From: Desulfatitalea sp.
GTDB lineage: Bacteria; Desulfobacterota; Desulfobacteria; Desulfobacterales; Desulfosarcinaceae
DNA: 15,610 nucleotides
Direction of reading: 5' to 3'
Assembly (NCBI GenBank): GCA_018224505.1
Contig: JAGTVD010000115.1
Location: 1 to 15,610 of the forward strand
Position 1 is the first letter of the stretch. Each line of letters opens with the position of its first letter. Below, one piece after another: positions 6,900 to 13,210 of the stretch. The notes below the pieces were generated by a model. That model was not told the DNA's origin, did no database searches, and saw only the letters and a program-made list of their open reading frames with translations. Position numbers and translations under genes: made by a program.

Positions 6900-7177
6900 T
6901 AGATCTATTATCCCAATTTATAGCGCCTGTTCAGCGACAAAACAGAGGATCGAACGGTCGGACCAGCCGCCACAGACATCTTGCCGCCCCAAGCGTTCCC
7001 CATACTAGCAGAATCGGGACCACAAATCAATTTGTCTGCAAGGCCGCCACAGGCGCAATCAGCACAGACAACCTCTTGACTTGACACCCGGTAGAGGCTA
7101 AATAAGCCTCAAGACCAAAAGCACCCAACCGCAAACACCCACGCACCACTTGCAATGTGATCCAGGCGGAAAGGAAA
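6900..7177. other. Divergent intergenic region, 278 bp, no gene seen
   Basis: This separates the kinase gene (-) from the duplicated-motif gene (+). I found no short ORF with a ribosome binding site and no hairpin terminator. A candidate plus-strand promoter is listed separately. On the minus strand only weak -10-like elements (TATAAA, GATAAT) are present near the kinase start, without good -35 boxes at normal spacing, and no sigma-54 -24/-12 element. Confidence 0.6.
7076..7104 (+). promoter_or_regulatory. Possible sigma-70 promoter for the duplicated-motif gene
   Basis: TTGACT (7076-7081), 17 bases, TAAATA (7099-7104), about 74 bp before the ATG. A second, overlapping TTGACA begins at 7081. 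The -35 boxes are good and the -10 box is poor. Confidence 0.4.
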
Positions 7178-7600
7178 ATGATGCTGAGATTGGGCTCCAC
7201 ATCCCCCGATACCCGGGAAATGGATCTGGATGACATTTTTCTGGCCCGCTTGAAGTTGCTGCTGATCATGGCCAAGGCCTATCTCAAAGGCTGGCCCATG
7301 GGCGAGCACCGGAGTCAGGCGATGCTCGAAAATGCGCGTCATGTGGAAAGCGAGTCCATCGATCTGGGCCGCCTCATGAATGCGATCAATCATGATGGCG
7401 CCACCCCGGAACCCAACGAATACGATTATCTTTTTTATCAGCGGGTGAAACTGCTGGCCATCATGGTCAAAGCGGTTGCCAAGGGCTATCCCATGGGCGA
7501 GCAGCGCAAGGCGGCCATGCAGGAGAATCTGGATATGATCTGCCAGACTTTGATCCTCAGCAGGGGCGAGGCGGACATGGCATTTTTAAAAGTGGCCTGA
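7178..7600 (+). CDS. Protein of two tandem copies of an unrecognised motif, 140 aa
   Basis: I do not recognise a family. The protein is almost entirely two copies of a 36-residue unit: residues 21-56 and 86-121, 65 residues apart, with 20 of 36 positions identical by eye. The shared core is R-[LV]-K-L-L-x-I-M-x-K-A, then KG[WY]PMGE, then R, then AM-x-EN. Each unit looks like an amphipathic helix, a glycine-proline turn and a second helix. No signal peptide, transmembrane segment or cysteine-rich site is seen. The start is ATG 7178 or 7181, behind AAGGA; GTG 7157 would add seven residues but has no ribosome binding site. The gene lies seven bases from a receiver-domain gene on the same strand, so the two are probably co-translated and may work together. 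Cytoplasmic location and a signalling or scaffold role are inference. Confidence 0.8.
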   Translation: MMLRLGSTSPDTREMDLDDIFLARLKLLLIMAKAYLKGWPMGEHRSQAMLENARHVESESIDLGRLMNAINHDGATPEPNEYDYLFYQRVKLLAIMVKAVAKGYPMGEQRKAAMQENLDMICQTLILSRGEADMAFLKVA

Positions 7601-7606
7601 AAAGGT

Positions 7607-8068
7607 ATGGATACCCCACGGCATCCGATGCGACTGAACATACTGATCGTAGACGACGACCAACTGGTGCGCGACTTCGCGGTCAATACCGTGGCTTTTC
7701 ATACCAATCGGCCGGTCATCACCCTGGAAAGCGGTTTTGACGGGTGGCAGTATCTTCAACAACAGGGACGTGATATCGACATGGTCATTGCCGACGCCAC
7801 CATCCCGGACATGGATGGGCTCGAGCTGCTGGCTTTGGTGAAGCGCAACGATCCGCGCAAGATTTTCATCCTCACTTCAAGCAATGCCGACCATGAAAGA
7901 ACCGCCGTGCACCTGAACGCCGATGCCTTTCTGGCCAAACCCTACGATGTCCAGGACCTGCTGCGGGTAATCCAGGAACTGGTGCGGCAGGCCGAATCCC
8001 GCCCCGGCAGTTCCCCCACATCCCGCGCTCAGCAGAGCAAACCCAGGACGGCACCTACCCCCTCGTGA
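7607..8068 (+). CDS. Stand-alone response regulator receiver protein, 153 aa
   Basis: A single receiver domain at residues about 10-128: acidic pocket D16-D18, phospho-acceptor D63 in IADATIPDMDG, T90, K111 in AKPYD. The C-terminal 25 residues are a Pro/Ser/Thr-rich, low-complexity tail with no output domain. It starts six bases after the duplicated-motif gene; ATG 7607 has AAGG very close, and ATG 7628 (residue 8) is the alternative. With no output domain it would act by binding a partner or as a phosphorelay step, and the neighbouring repeat protein is the obvious candidate partner. It is not especially close in sequence to the two other receivers in the 9.0-10.5 kb region. The stop is directly followed by the stop codon of the convergent PilZ gene. 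Confidence 0.9.
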   Translation: MDTPRHPMRLNILIVDDDQLVRDFAVNTVAFHTNRPVITLESGFDGWQYLQQQGRDIDMVIADATIPDMDGLELLALVKRNDPRKIFILTSSNADHERTAVHLNADAFLAKPYDVQDLLRVIQELVRQAESRPGSSPTSRAQQSKPRTAPTPS

Positions 8069-8443
8069 TTACATACTTTTGATCAATGCCCGAATCTTGT
8101 CTCTTTGCTGTGGGTTCAGGCGTTGAAACTTGACGCAGCGGCGTTTGACCTGCTGTTTGGGAAATATCAGTTCGCCGGTGTCTAGATCATCCACGATCTC
8201 GCATGGAATTTGGGCTGCGGCCGGTCGACCGTTCTGTGAAATCGTCAGTGTCTTGTGGTGATGCGCCACCGGAAGACCATTGTCCACAAAAAAGAACGAA
8301 AGGCCGCCCATGCTAATGTCATATACCTGGTTTTGACCCGGGACCACCTGACCGCCCATGACCACGCAAATCCCCCTTGGCGCGCGAAAACGCCGCCGTT
8401 TGCGCATTTGCAGCATCAATAGCCGTTTGAACAGTCCTCGCAT
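8069..8443 (-). CDS. PilZ-domain protein, probable cyclic-di-GMP receptor, 124 aa
   Basis: Both PilZ ligand motifs are present: R16-x3-R20 within a run of basic residues, and D42-x-S-x-G-G (DISMGG). These are the residues that hold cyclic-di-GMP in characterised PilZ proteins, so binding is likely. The rest of the protein is a single beta-barrel-sized domain of about 100 residues with no fused output. The ATG at 8443 has GGAAGG four bases upstream; ATG 8455 would add four residues. It is convergent with the receiver gene with no bases between the two stop codons, and divergent from the DUF4124 gene, whose -35 box lies just outside the alternative start. What it controls is not shown; motility, secretion and polysaccharide synthesis are the usual targets. 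Confidence 0.87.
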   Translation of the reverse strand: MRGLFKRLLMLQMRKRRRFRAPRGICVVMGGQVVPGQNQVYDISMGGLSFFFVDNGLPVAHHHKTLTISQNGRPAAAQIPCEIVDDLDTGELIFPKQQVKRRCVKFQRLNPQQRDKIRALIKSM

Positions 8444-8456
8444 GGTACCTTCCATT

Positions 8457-8484
8457 TTGACATCCGCACAACTGTTGCTATACT
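8457..8484 (+). promoter_or_regulatory. Strong sigma-70 promoter for the DUF4124 gene
   Basis: TTGACA (8457-8462), 16 bases, TATACT (8479-8484): a consensus -35 and a five-of-six -10. The expected start of transcription is about 40 bp before the ATG at 8535. It is the best housekeeping promoter in the window. Confidence 0.75.
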
Positions 8485-8534
8485 CGGTTCATAATAAGGG
8501 CCTCTCACCATGAGTTCAAGGGCAGGAGGATGGA

Positions 8535-8996
8535 ATGAAGACAAAAACACATTTGGTATTCTGGGCCTGTCTGCTTTGCAGCATTCCGGTTTTGGGGGCC
8601 GACACGATTTATACCTGGACCGACGATCAAGGCATAAAGCGGTTCAGTGACCGCCCACCGGCCGAAGCTGCCGATGTGGAAACCATCTCTGCGGAACCCC
8701 CGCTACCCGCCAGCGAAGGTGTACGTCGGGAATACCTGCAGATGCTCGAAGCGTCCGCGCAAGAGCGTCACCAGCGGGAACAGGATTTAGAACGGGAAGC
8801 CGCCGCCCAGGCTGAGAAGGAGAAGCAAGAAATTCAAGACCAACGCAAAGCGAAAATCGATGCCGAACGGGAGCGCTTACAACAGCAAATCGATGCCCTG
8901 AACAATCGCGCTTTAAGCCCTGGTTTCACCCAGGGCATGCGCCAAAACCAAATCGACCAGATCCAAAAAAAGATCGACGCCCTGGAAAACGAGTAA
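8535..8996 (+). CDS. Secreted DUF4124 / coiled-coil protein, 153 aa
   Basis: Residues 1-22 form a signal peptide (basic MKTKTH, hydrophobic core, cleavage probably after LGA). Residues about 23-50 match the short DUF4124 domain with YTWTDDQGIKRFSDRPP, in which aromatic and Asp/Gly residues form the signature. Residues about 60-153 are a charged, Gln/Glu/Lys-rich coiled coil. There is no lipobox at the cleavage site and no second membrane segment, so the protein should be periplasmic. The ATG has AGGAGG six bases upstream and a strong promoter. DUF4124 has no defined biochemical function. The gene stands alone, with its end in a tandem repeat tract. Confidence 0.85.
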   Translation: MKTKTHLVFWACLLCSIPVLGADTIYTWTDDQGIKRFSDRPPAEAADVETISAEPPLPASEGVRREYLQMLEASAQERHQREQDLEREAAAQAEKEKQEIQDQRKAKIDAERERLQQQIDALNNRALSPGFTQGMRQNQIDQIQKKIDALENE

Positions 8997-9015
8997 CCGT
9001 CCACACGTCAACCAA

Positions 9016-9066
9016 CCCAACAAACCCAACAAACCCAATAAACTCAACAAACCCAACAAACCCAAT
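9016..9066 (-). repeat. 9-bp minisatellite, unit CCCAACAAA (TTTGTTGGG on the minus strand)
   Basis: About 5.7 copies in register: CCCAACAAA twice, CCCAATAAA, CTCAACAAA, CCCAACAAA, then CCCAAT. The tract runs to the stop codon of the receiver gene and fills the gap between the convergent DUF4124 and receiver genes. The minus strand carries regularly spaced GGG tracts with one interrupted (GAG). Confidence 0.9.
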
Positions 9067-9506
9067 CACACTTCAGCGTCATCCGTGTCGAGGGTCCGGC
9101 GCATGCGGGCCGCGCGGATCTTACCTTCCAGCGCCTGACGCCGTTGAAAGGCAGCTTCGGCTTTATGAATCAGATCCGGGATGTCCGCCGGTTTCATCAG
9201 ATAGTCGAAGGCCCCGTTTTCCATACCTTCGATGGCCGAATCCACTGTGGCGTGACCGGTCAACATGATCACCTCCACCAGGGGAAAGGCGTTCCTGATC
9301 TCCTTGAGGGTGGCGATGCCGTCCATGCCCGGCATCTTCACATCCAGTATCACCACATGCACATCGGTTTCGTGTAAGATCTGCAGCGCACGGGCACCGC
9401 TGGAAGCGGTCAACACGTTGTAGCCGATTCGACCCAGCAACTTGCGCGTGGTGGCAAGGAACCGCTCCTCATCGTCCACCAGCAAAACGACCATATTCTT
9501 TTCCAT
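9066..9506 (-). CDS. Receiver-only response regulator, 146 aa
   Basis: Receiver domain at residues about 5-120: D11-D12, phospho-acceptor D55 in ILDVKMPGMDG, T83 in MLTGH, K105 in MKPAD. A basic helical tail of about 25 residues follows, with no DNA-binding domain. It resembles the receiver of the neighbouring receiver-CBS protein (shared xFxATTxKxL, LDVKMPGMDG, VIMLTGH, GAFDYL motifs), suggesting gene duplication. It is the last gene of the Cache kinase and DASS transporter cluster, 53 bp after the receiver-CBS gene. The start could be ATG 9506 or 9494, neither with a strong ribosome binding site. It may accept phosphate from the Cache kinase; the effector is unknown. Confidence 0.92.
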   Translation of the reverse strand: MEKNMVVLLVDDEERFLATTRKLLGRIGYNVLTASSGARALQILHETDVHVVILDVKMPGMDGIATLKEIRNAFPLVEVIMLTGHATVDSAIEGMENGAFDYLMKPADIPDLIHKAEAAFQRRQALEGKIRAARMRRTLDTDDAEV

Positions 9507-9559
9507 AGCATGTCCGCTTCGTCTGTCAATAAGGAAAAATGACCCACCCGCCTGAACAC

Positions 9560-10462
9560 CTACTGACCCATCACCCGCTCAATTTCAAAGAAGAGGTCCT
9601 GTTCGCGAATCACCCCGGCCACTTCGGTGCCGCGCATCACCACCATGCGGCGCAGCCTGTTGGTGACCATGGCGTAGGCCGCTTCCATCAGGTTGGCGTC
9701 GTCATTAATGGTCGCCGGTGCCCGCGACATGATTTCGCCCACCGGGCGTTTGGCCAGCAACCCCGCTTCCCGGTTGAACGCCCCGCGCCAGAACATGGGC
9801 GAATGCTCCATCGCGTCAGCCATGGAGGGCTTGGGCGCCGACAAGTAGGCCGGCATAACGGCCCGCAACAGATCCACGATGGCCAGCATGCCTTTCATCT
9901 TGCCTTGCCGGTCGAAAACGATGATCGAACGGTGTCCCGTCTCCATCAGTCGATCGGTGCAGACCGCAGCTGAAAACGACTGGCGCAGACTGCGGACCGC
10001 CTCGCCCACGCTATGGTCTTCGGTGATGGTGGTGTAGTCGGTGATGGGAATCATCACATCCCGCACCAACCGTTCTTCGCGCGGTTTGTCCGTGTGTCCG
10101 AAATGATGGGCTTCGAACACCTTGGCCGACAACAGGTCAATATCGCACGGCTTGGCCAGATAGTCGAAGGCGCCGCTCTCCAGGGCCTCCCGAGCCGACG
10201 GGACTTTGCCATGGCCGGTGAGCATGATCACCGGCAAATCCGGTTGGCGCATTTTAATCTGCCGCAGCACCTCGTGACCGTCCATGCCCGGCATCTTGAC
10301 ATCCAACACCACCACATCGGGTTGTTCGCCGAGCTTTTCCAGAGCTTCCTCGCCACTGGCCGCCAGGAGGGTTTCGAAACCTTTCTTGTTCAATATTTTC
10401 TGGGTCGTGGCCCGAAACTGGGCCTCGTCATCCACCATTAGAATCTTGATCCCTTTAGGCAT
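9560..10462 (-). CDS. Response regulator with C-terminal CBS domain pair, 300 aa
   Basis: Receiver domain at residues about 4-120: D11-D12, phospho-acceptor D54 in VLDVKMPGMDG, T82, K104. A pair of CBS motifs follows: CBS1 at about 132-205, with a VRDVM start and a GMLAIVDLLRA end, and CBS2 at about 241-300, with VGEIMSRAPATI and a VAGVIREQDLF end. CBS pairs usually bind adenine nucleotides (AMP, ATP or SAM), so this protein may combine a kinase signal with energy state. No DNA-binding or enzymatic domain is present. A 35-residue spacer (206-240) between the CBS motifs is longer than usual and could form extra helices. The ATG has AAAGGAG nine bases upstream. It lies downstream of the transporter and the Yip1-like gene, in the same operon. 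Confidence 0.92.
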   Translation of the reverse strand: MPKGIKILMVDDEAQFRATTQKILNKKGFETLLAASGEEALEKLGEQPDVVVLDVKMPGMDGHEVLRQIKMRQPDLPVIMLTGHGKVPSAREALESGAFDYLAKPCDIDLLSAKVFEAHHFGHTDKPREERLVRDVMIPITDYTTITEDHSVGEAVRSLRQSFSAAVCTDRLMETGHRSIIVFDRQGKMKGMLAIVDLLRAVMPAYLSAPKPSMADAMEHSPMFWRGAFNREAGLLAKRPVGEIMSRAPATINDDANLMEAAYAMVTNRLRRMVVMRGTEVAGVIREQDLFFEIERVMGQ

Positions 10463-10522
10463 GCGTTGTGTCTCCTTTATTCCCCCGAACCGCCACAGGG
10501 GGTTTGCGCTGTCATTGTCTGT

Positions 10523-11032
10523 TCAAAAGCGCATTGCAAATTGTAATAAATAGACCATCATGATCAGAATCGCGCCCGTCGCCACAATGGCGCTGAAGGC
10601 CTTCAGGCCACTGATGCCGCCGGTTTTAACCAGACCCAAACCGATCAGCACATACTTCAACAGTTCCGCCCACGGGGCGATACCCGGAATCCAGGCCAAC
10701 AGCAGCACCCCATTGGCATAGGCCGTCACCCCCAGCAGCAAACCGTACCTAAAGCGGCCGGGGGAAAAAACCCGAAACAGCAGGTGCAGCACCAGAGCCG
10801 TGACCACCGGCATCAGCAACGCGTTCAGCGAATAAAGTACAAAGTACATCGGCCGGTTTGCCGCAGTGAACAAGGTTGCCAACACACTGTATATCAAGGC
10901 GGTCAATCCCAGAAAAAGCAGGATGTCGCGCTGAGTTTTAGCGGATGGCAAAGCCTCGAAAAAACTGCCCGGCTGCATCAACAGGTTGACGCCATCCCGG
11001 TAGTATTGCCGTCCGATGGATTGAATGAACAT
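10523..11032 (-). CDS. Yip1-like multi-span membrane protein, 169 aa
   Basis: From ATG 11032 (GGAG five bases upstream; an upstream ATG at 11065 has none) the protein has an amphipathic N-terminus with a YYRDGVNLLMQPGSFFEAL segment followed by about five hydrophobic helices (roughly residues 36-58, 65-90, 97-118, 122-140, 145-166). The leading 'P-x-x-F-F-x-x-L' element and five-helix layout are typical of bacterial Yip1/YIP-domain proteins. No catalytic residues are evident. It lies 63 bp after the DASS transporter gene and before the receiver-CBS gene, so it is probably co-expressed and may be an accessory membrane factor. Family assignment is by pattern and not certain. Confidence 0.75.
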   Translation of the reverse strand: MFIQSIGRQYYRDGVNLLMQPGSFFEALPSAKTQRDILLFLGLTALIYSVLATLFTAANRPMYFVLYSLNALLMPVVTALVLHLLFRVFSPGRFRYGLLLGVTAYANGVLLLAWIPGIAPWAELLKYVLIGLGLVKTGGISGLKAFSAIVATGAILIMMVYLLQFAMRF

Positions 11033-11095
11033 GGTTGCTCCGGTGTTGATAGTTGCGATGGTCATGATGGTCGTACGCCTCGTGTTGGGTGCATT

Positions 11096-12955
11096 TTAAA
11101 AATACCCGGGCAGGCCGGGAAACCCCATCCAGCGCCAGTAGGTGGACGCCAGAAGCATCAGTCCGGCCATGTTGGTGAACCACAGAATCACACCCACCCG
11201 CAGAAAATCCTTGGGCTCCAGGTAGCCGCTGGCATAAACGATGGCGTTGGGCGGGGTGCCGATCACCAGGCAGTAGGCGAAGGAAGAAGCGATGGAAGTC
11301 CCCATGGCCACGAAGGGGATCATGGAGGTGCCCGGATGCACGATGCCGGCCATGGCCAGGGTAACCGGACCCACCGCGGCGCAAGCCGGACCGTCGGCCA
11401 TCAACTGGGTCAAGAGCCCCACGATGATGTTGCCCGACAGCAGCAACCCCAACCCCTCTCCCAATCCCAGAGGTGCGGTCAGACTCAGCATGGCCTGGGC
11501 GATCCAGTAGGCGCCGCCGGTCTGCACGAGAATGCGGCCGAAAATGATGGCGCCGGCATAGAGCCACACCACGCCCCAGTCCACCTTGGTCTGGTAGTCG
11601 CGCCAGTTGACCACGCCGGCCAGGATATAGGCAATGCCGCCCATGACCGCCAGCACCCCGATACCGAAGCGGATGCCGGTCCATTGCAGGATCAGGTTTT
11701 TTTCCGTGACCCAGGTAAAGAGCATCACCAAGAAAATAATGATGGAGATAATCTGCGGTCGGGTCCATTTTCCACCGCCGACCTTGTTGACTTCGCTTTT
11801 CACCACCGCCATGGCATGCGACAGATCGGTGACACGGGGCTTGAAGCGCCAGTTGATTACGATCCAGGTGATCGGCATGAGCCACAACAGCAGGGGCGCG
11901 CAATACATGACCCACTGCACGAAGCCGATGGAAAGACCGAACATGTCCTCGGTGTAGCCCATCATGATGATGTTGCGGGCGGCGCCCGAAGGGGCCAGCG
12001 AGCCACCCAGGTTGGCGGCCATGGCGATGGTGATCATCAGCATTTTGGCCAGCTCGGGGTCCTCCTGGCCGGTGGCCTGGACTGTGGTCACGTACAGCAG
12101 AATACCGATCGGCAAAAACATGGCGGCCAGGGCATGGTCGCTCATGAACATGGTCAAGGGAGCGATGATCACCACGATGATCAGGGAGACCCAGCGCACG
12201 TTGGGCTTTTTCAACCGGCCGAACATGGCCATGGCGATGCGCTTGTCCACGCCGGTTTTGACGAATGCGGTGGCGAACATCAGACTTCCCATGATGAACC
12301 AGGTGGCATCGGACCAATACATGGCGGGCATGTTGTTGCGGTCCACGATACCCGTCATCAGGGCGATCACACCGATGCTGAAAGCCACCATGGGCAGCGG
12401 GATGGCTTCGGTCATAAAACAGAGCACCACGAACACGACGATGCCCACCGCGGCTTTGACATGGAAGCCGGCTTTTGCGGCTTTCACCTTCTCCTGCTGG
12501 GTGAGCATCTCAAAATTAAGTGTTTCCGTGCGAATCGCATGCCCCTTGTTCATCAGTGCACGAAATTCATCGGGTGGCATCTGCCTGGTAAATGTCTGAA
12601 TCTGTTCCAGGTGCGCGGGGGTGGAGGGTATTCCATTTTGTTCGCACCAGCGCTGGTTGCGACGCAGAAACGAGGGCTGACCAAACGATGAAGACTGCAC
12701 GCTTTGCTCCATCATACGCACCATCTGGATCTGCCACTGCTCCAGTTCGGTGGTCGGATTATTGAAAAGCGTCCGGGCAAAATGTTCCTGCACATACTTG
12801 GGCCCCATGGAATATTCCACCCCCACGTCCAGCATGCTGTGGGGGGTGGGAATCAACAAAATCAGAATCAACAATCCCAATGGAAAGGCGAAGAGTTTCC
12901 AATTGATGAACTTGTCGTAGCCCGAAAGTTTGACGTTCTCCTTTTGTTCCGTCAT
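11096..12955 (-). CDS. DASS/SLC13-type anion permease with a large N-terminal loop, 619 aa
   Basis: Eleven or more hydrophobic segments in the DASS (divalent anion:Na+ symporter) order, with paired inverted halves. Family landmarks are recognisable: ATWFIMGSLMFATAF (217-231), the first re-entrant loop region (about 268-283), NLGGSLAPSGAARN (315-328), DWGVVWLYAGAIIFGRI (459-475), the second re-entrant loop (about 514-530) and IGTPPNAIVYASGY (565-578). Unlike textbook members, the SNT motif positions read SDH (272-274) and ADG (520-522), and the first-half counterpart of TPPN reads AARN. Between helix 1 (about 20-38) and helix 2 (about 166-185) is a soluble, Gln/Glu-rich segment of about 125 residues, longer than usual. 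The ATG has AAGGGAG six bases upstream. The substrate cannot be assigned; a dicarboxylate, sulfonate or inorganic anion is possible. It lies in the Cache kinase operon. Confidence 0.88.
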   Translation of the reverse strand: MTEQKENVKLSGYDKFINWKLFAFPLGLLILILLIPTPHSMLDVGVEYSMGPKYVQEHFARTLFNNPTTELEQWQIQMVRMMEQSVQSSSFGQPSFLRRNQRWCEQNGIPSTPAHLEQIQTFTRQMPPDEFRALMNKGHAIRTETLNFEMLTQQEKVKAAKAGFHVKAAVGIVVFVVLCFMTEAIPLPMVAFSIGVIALMTGIVDRNNMPAMYWSDATWFIMGSLMFATAFVKTGVDKRIAMAMFGRLKKPNVRWVSLIIVVIIAPLTMFMSDHALAAMFLPIGILLYVTTVQATGQEDPELAKMLMITIAMAANLGGSLAPSGAARNIIMMGYTEDMFGLSIGFVQWVMYCAPLLLWLMPITWIVINWRFKPRVTDLSHAMAVVKSEVNKVGGGKWTRPQIISIIIFLVMLFTWVTEKNLILQWTGIRFGIGVLAVMGGIAYILAGVVNWRDYQTKVDWGVVWLYAGAIIFGRILVQTGGAYWIAQAMLSLTAPLGLGEGLGLLLSGNIIVGLLTQLMADGPACAAVGPVTLAMAGIVHPGTSMIPFVAMGTSIASSFAYCLVIGTPPNAIVYASGYLEPKDFLRVGVILWFTNMAGLMLLASTYWRWMGFPGLPGYF

Positions 12956-13006
12956 TGTTCTCTCCCTTTTGCGCCCGGATCTGGTTATCGTGCACTTTCA
13001 ACTCAT

Positions 13007-13042
13007 CACCTGGGCGCGTGTTTCGTTGGCACGGCTCAGGTG
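13007..13042 (-). other. Stem-loop between the 45-residue gene and the permease gene
   Basis: On the minus strand CACCTGAGC and GCCCAGGTG pair over nine positions with one A-C mismatch, with an inner GTG/CAC. It begins directly after the stop codon of the small gene. No U-run follows, so it is more likely an RNA-stability or processing element than a terminator. Confidence 0.45.
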
Positions 13043-13180
13043 TTATCCGATTCCCATCACGTGGGTAAACATATAAAGCACGAAAAGTACCACGGTAGCG
13101 TAGAAGTAAATCACCCGTTCCTTCTCCCTTGGAATCCGGATCGCCCCTCGCCTGAGAAACTTCTTCAATGCACTGGTCAT
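13043..13180 (-). CDS. 45-residue single-span membrane peptide, hypothetical
   Basis: ATG 13180 is preceded by AGGAGG five bases away. The product starts with a strongly basic segment (MTSALKKFLRRGAIRIPREK), followed by one hydrophobic helix at about residues 23-43, ending MGIG. Positive charges at the N-terminus predict an N-in, C-out orientation. It lies 30 bp after the Cache kinase gene and 87 bp before the DASS permease gene on the same strand, so it is co-transcribed with both. I know of no named family. Roles as a small accessory subunit of the permease or as a link between kinase and permease are inference. An optimal ribosome binding site, a clean membrane helix and tight packing make it a likely real gene. 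Confidence 0.72.
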   Translation of the reverse strand: MTSALKKFLRRGAIRIPREKERVIYFYATVVLFVLYMFTHVMGIG

Positions 13181-13210
13181 GAAGCCTCCTGTAAGAAATC
13201 GTTTTACTTG

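Noticed and set aside
8917..8936. Perfect 7-bp stem GCCCTGG / CCAGGGC with a six-base loop
   Set aside because: It lies inside the DUF4124 coding region, more than 50 bp before the stop, with no U-run, so it is not a terminator.
9016..9066. Short direct repeats considered as a CRISPR array
   Set aside because: Units are 9 bp with no spacers, so this is a tandem minisatellite.
10463..10522. CCCCC...GGGGG hairpin between the Yip1-like and receiver-CBS genes considered as a terminator
   Set aside because: The stem is short and followed by AATAAAGGAG, not a U-run; it is more likely chance base pairing next to the ribosome binding site.
10784..12691. 635-codon plus-strand frame rich in His, Gly and Gln
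   Set aside because: It lies antisense to the DASS permease gene, and its composition is the expected complement of a membrane protein gene. No ribosome binding site or domain is seen.
13024..13045. Plus-strand TGGCACG considered as a -24 element
   Set aside because: There is no TTGC at the required -12 distance, and no plus-strand gene follows.
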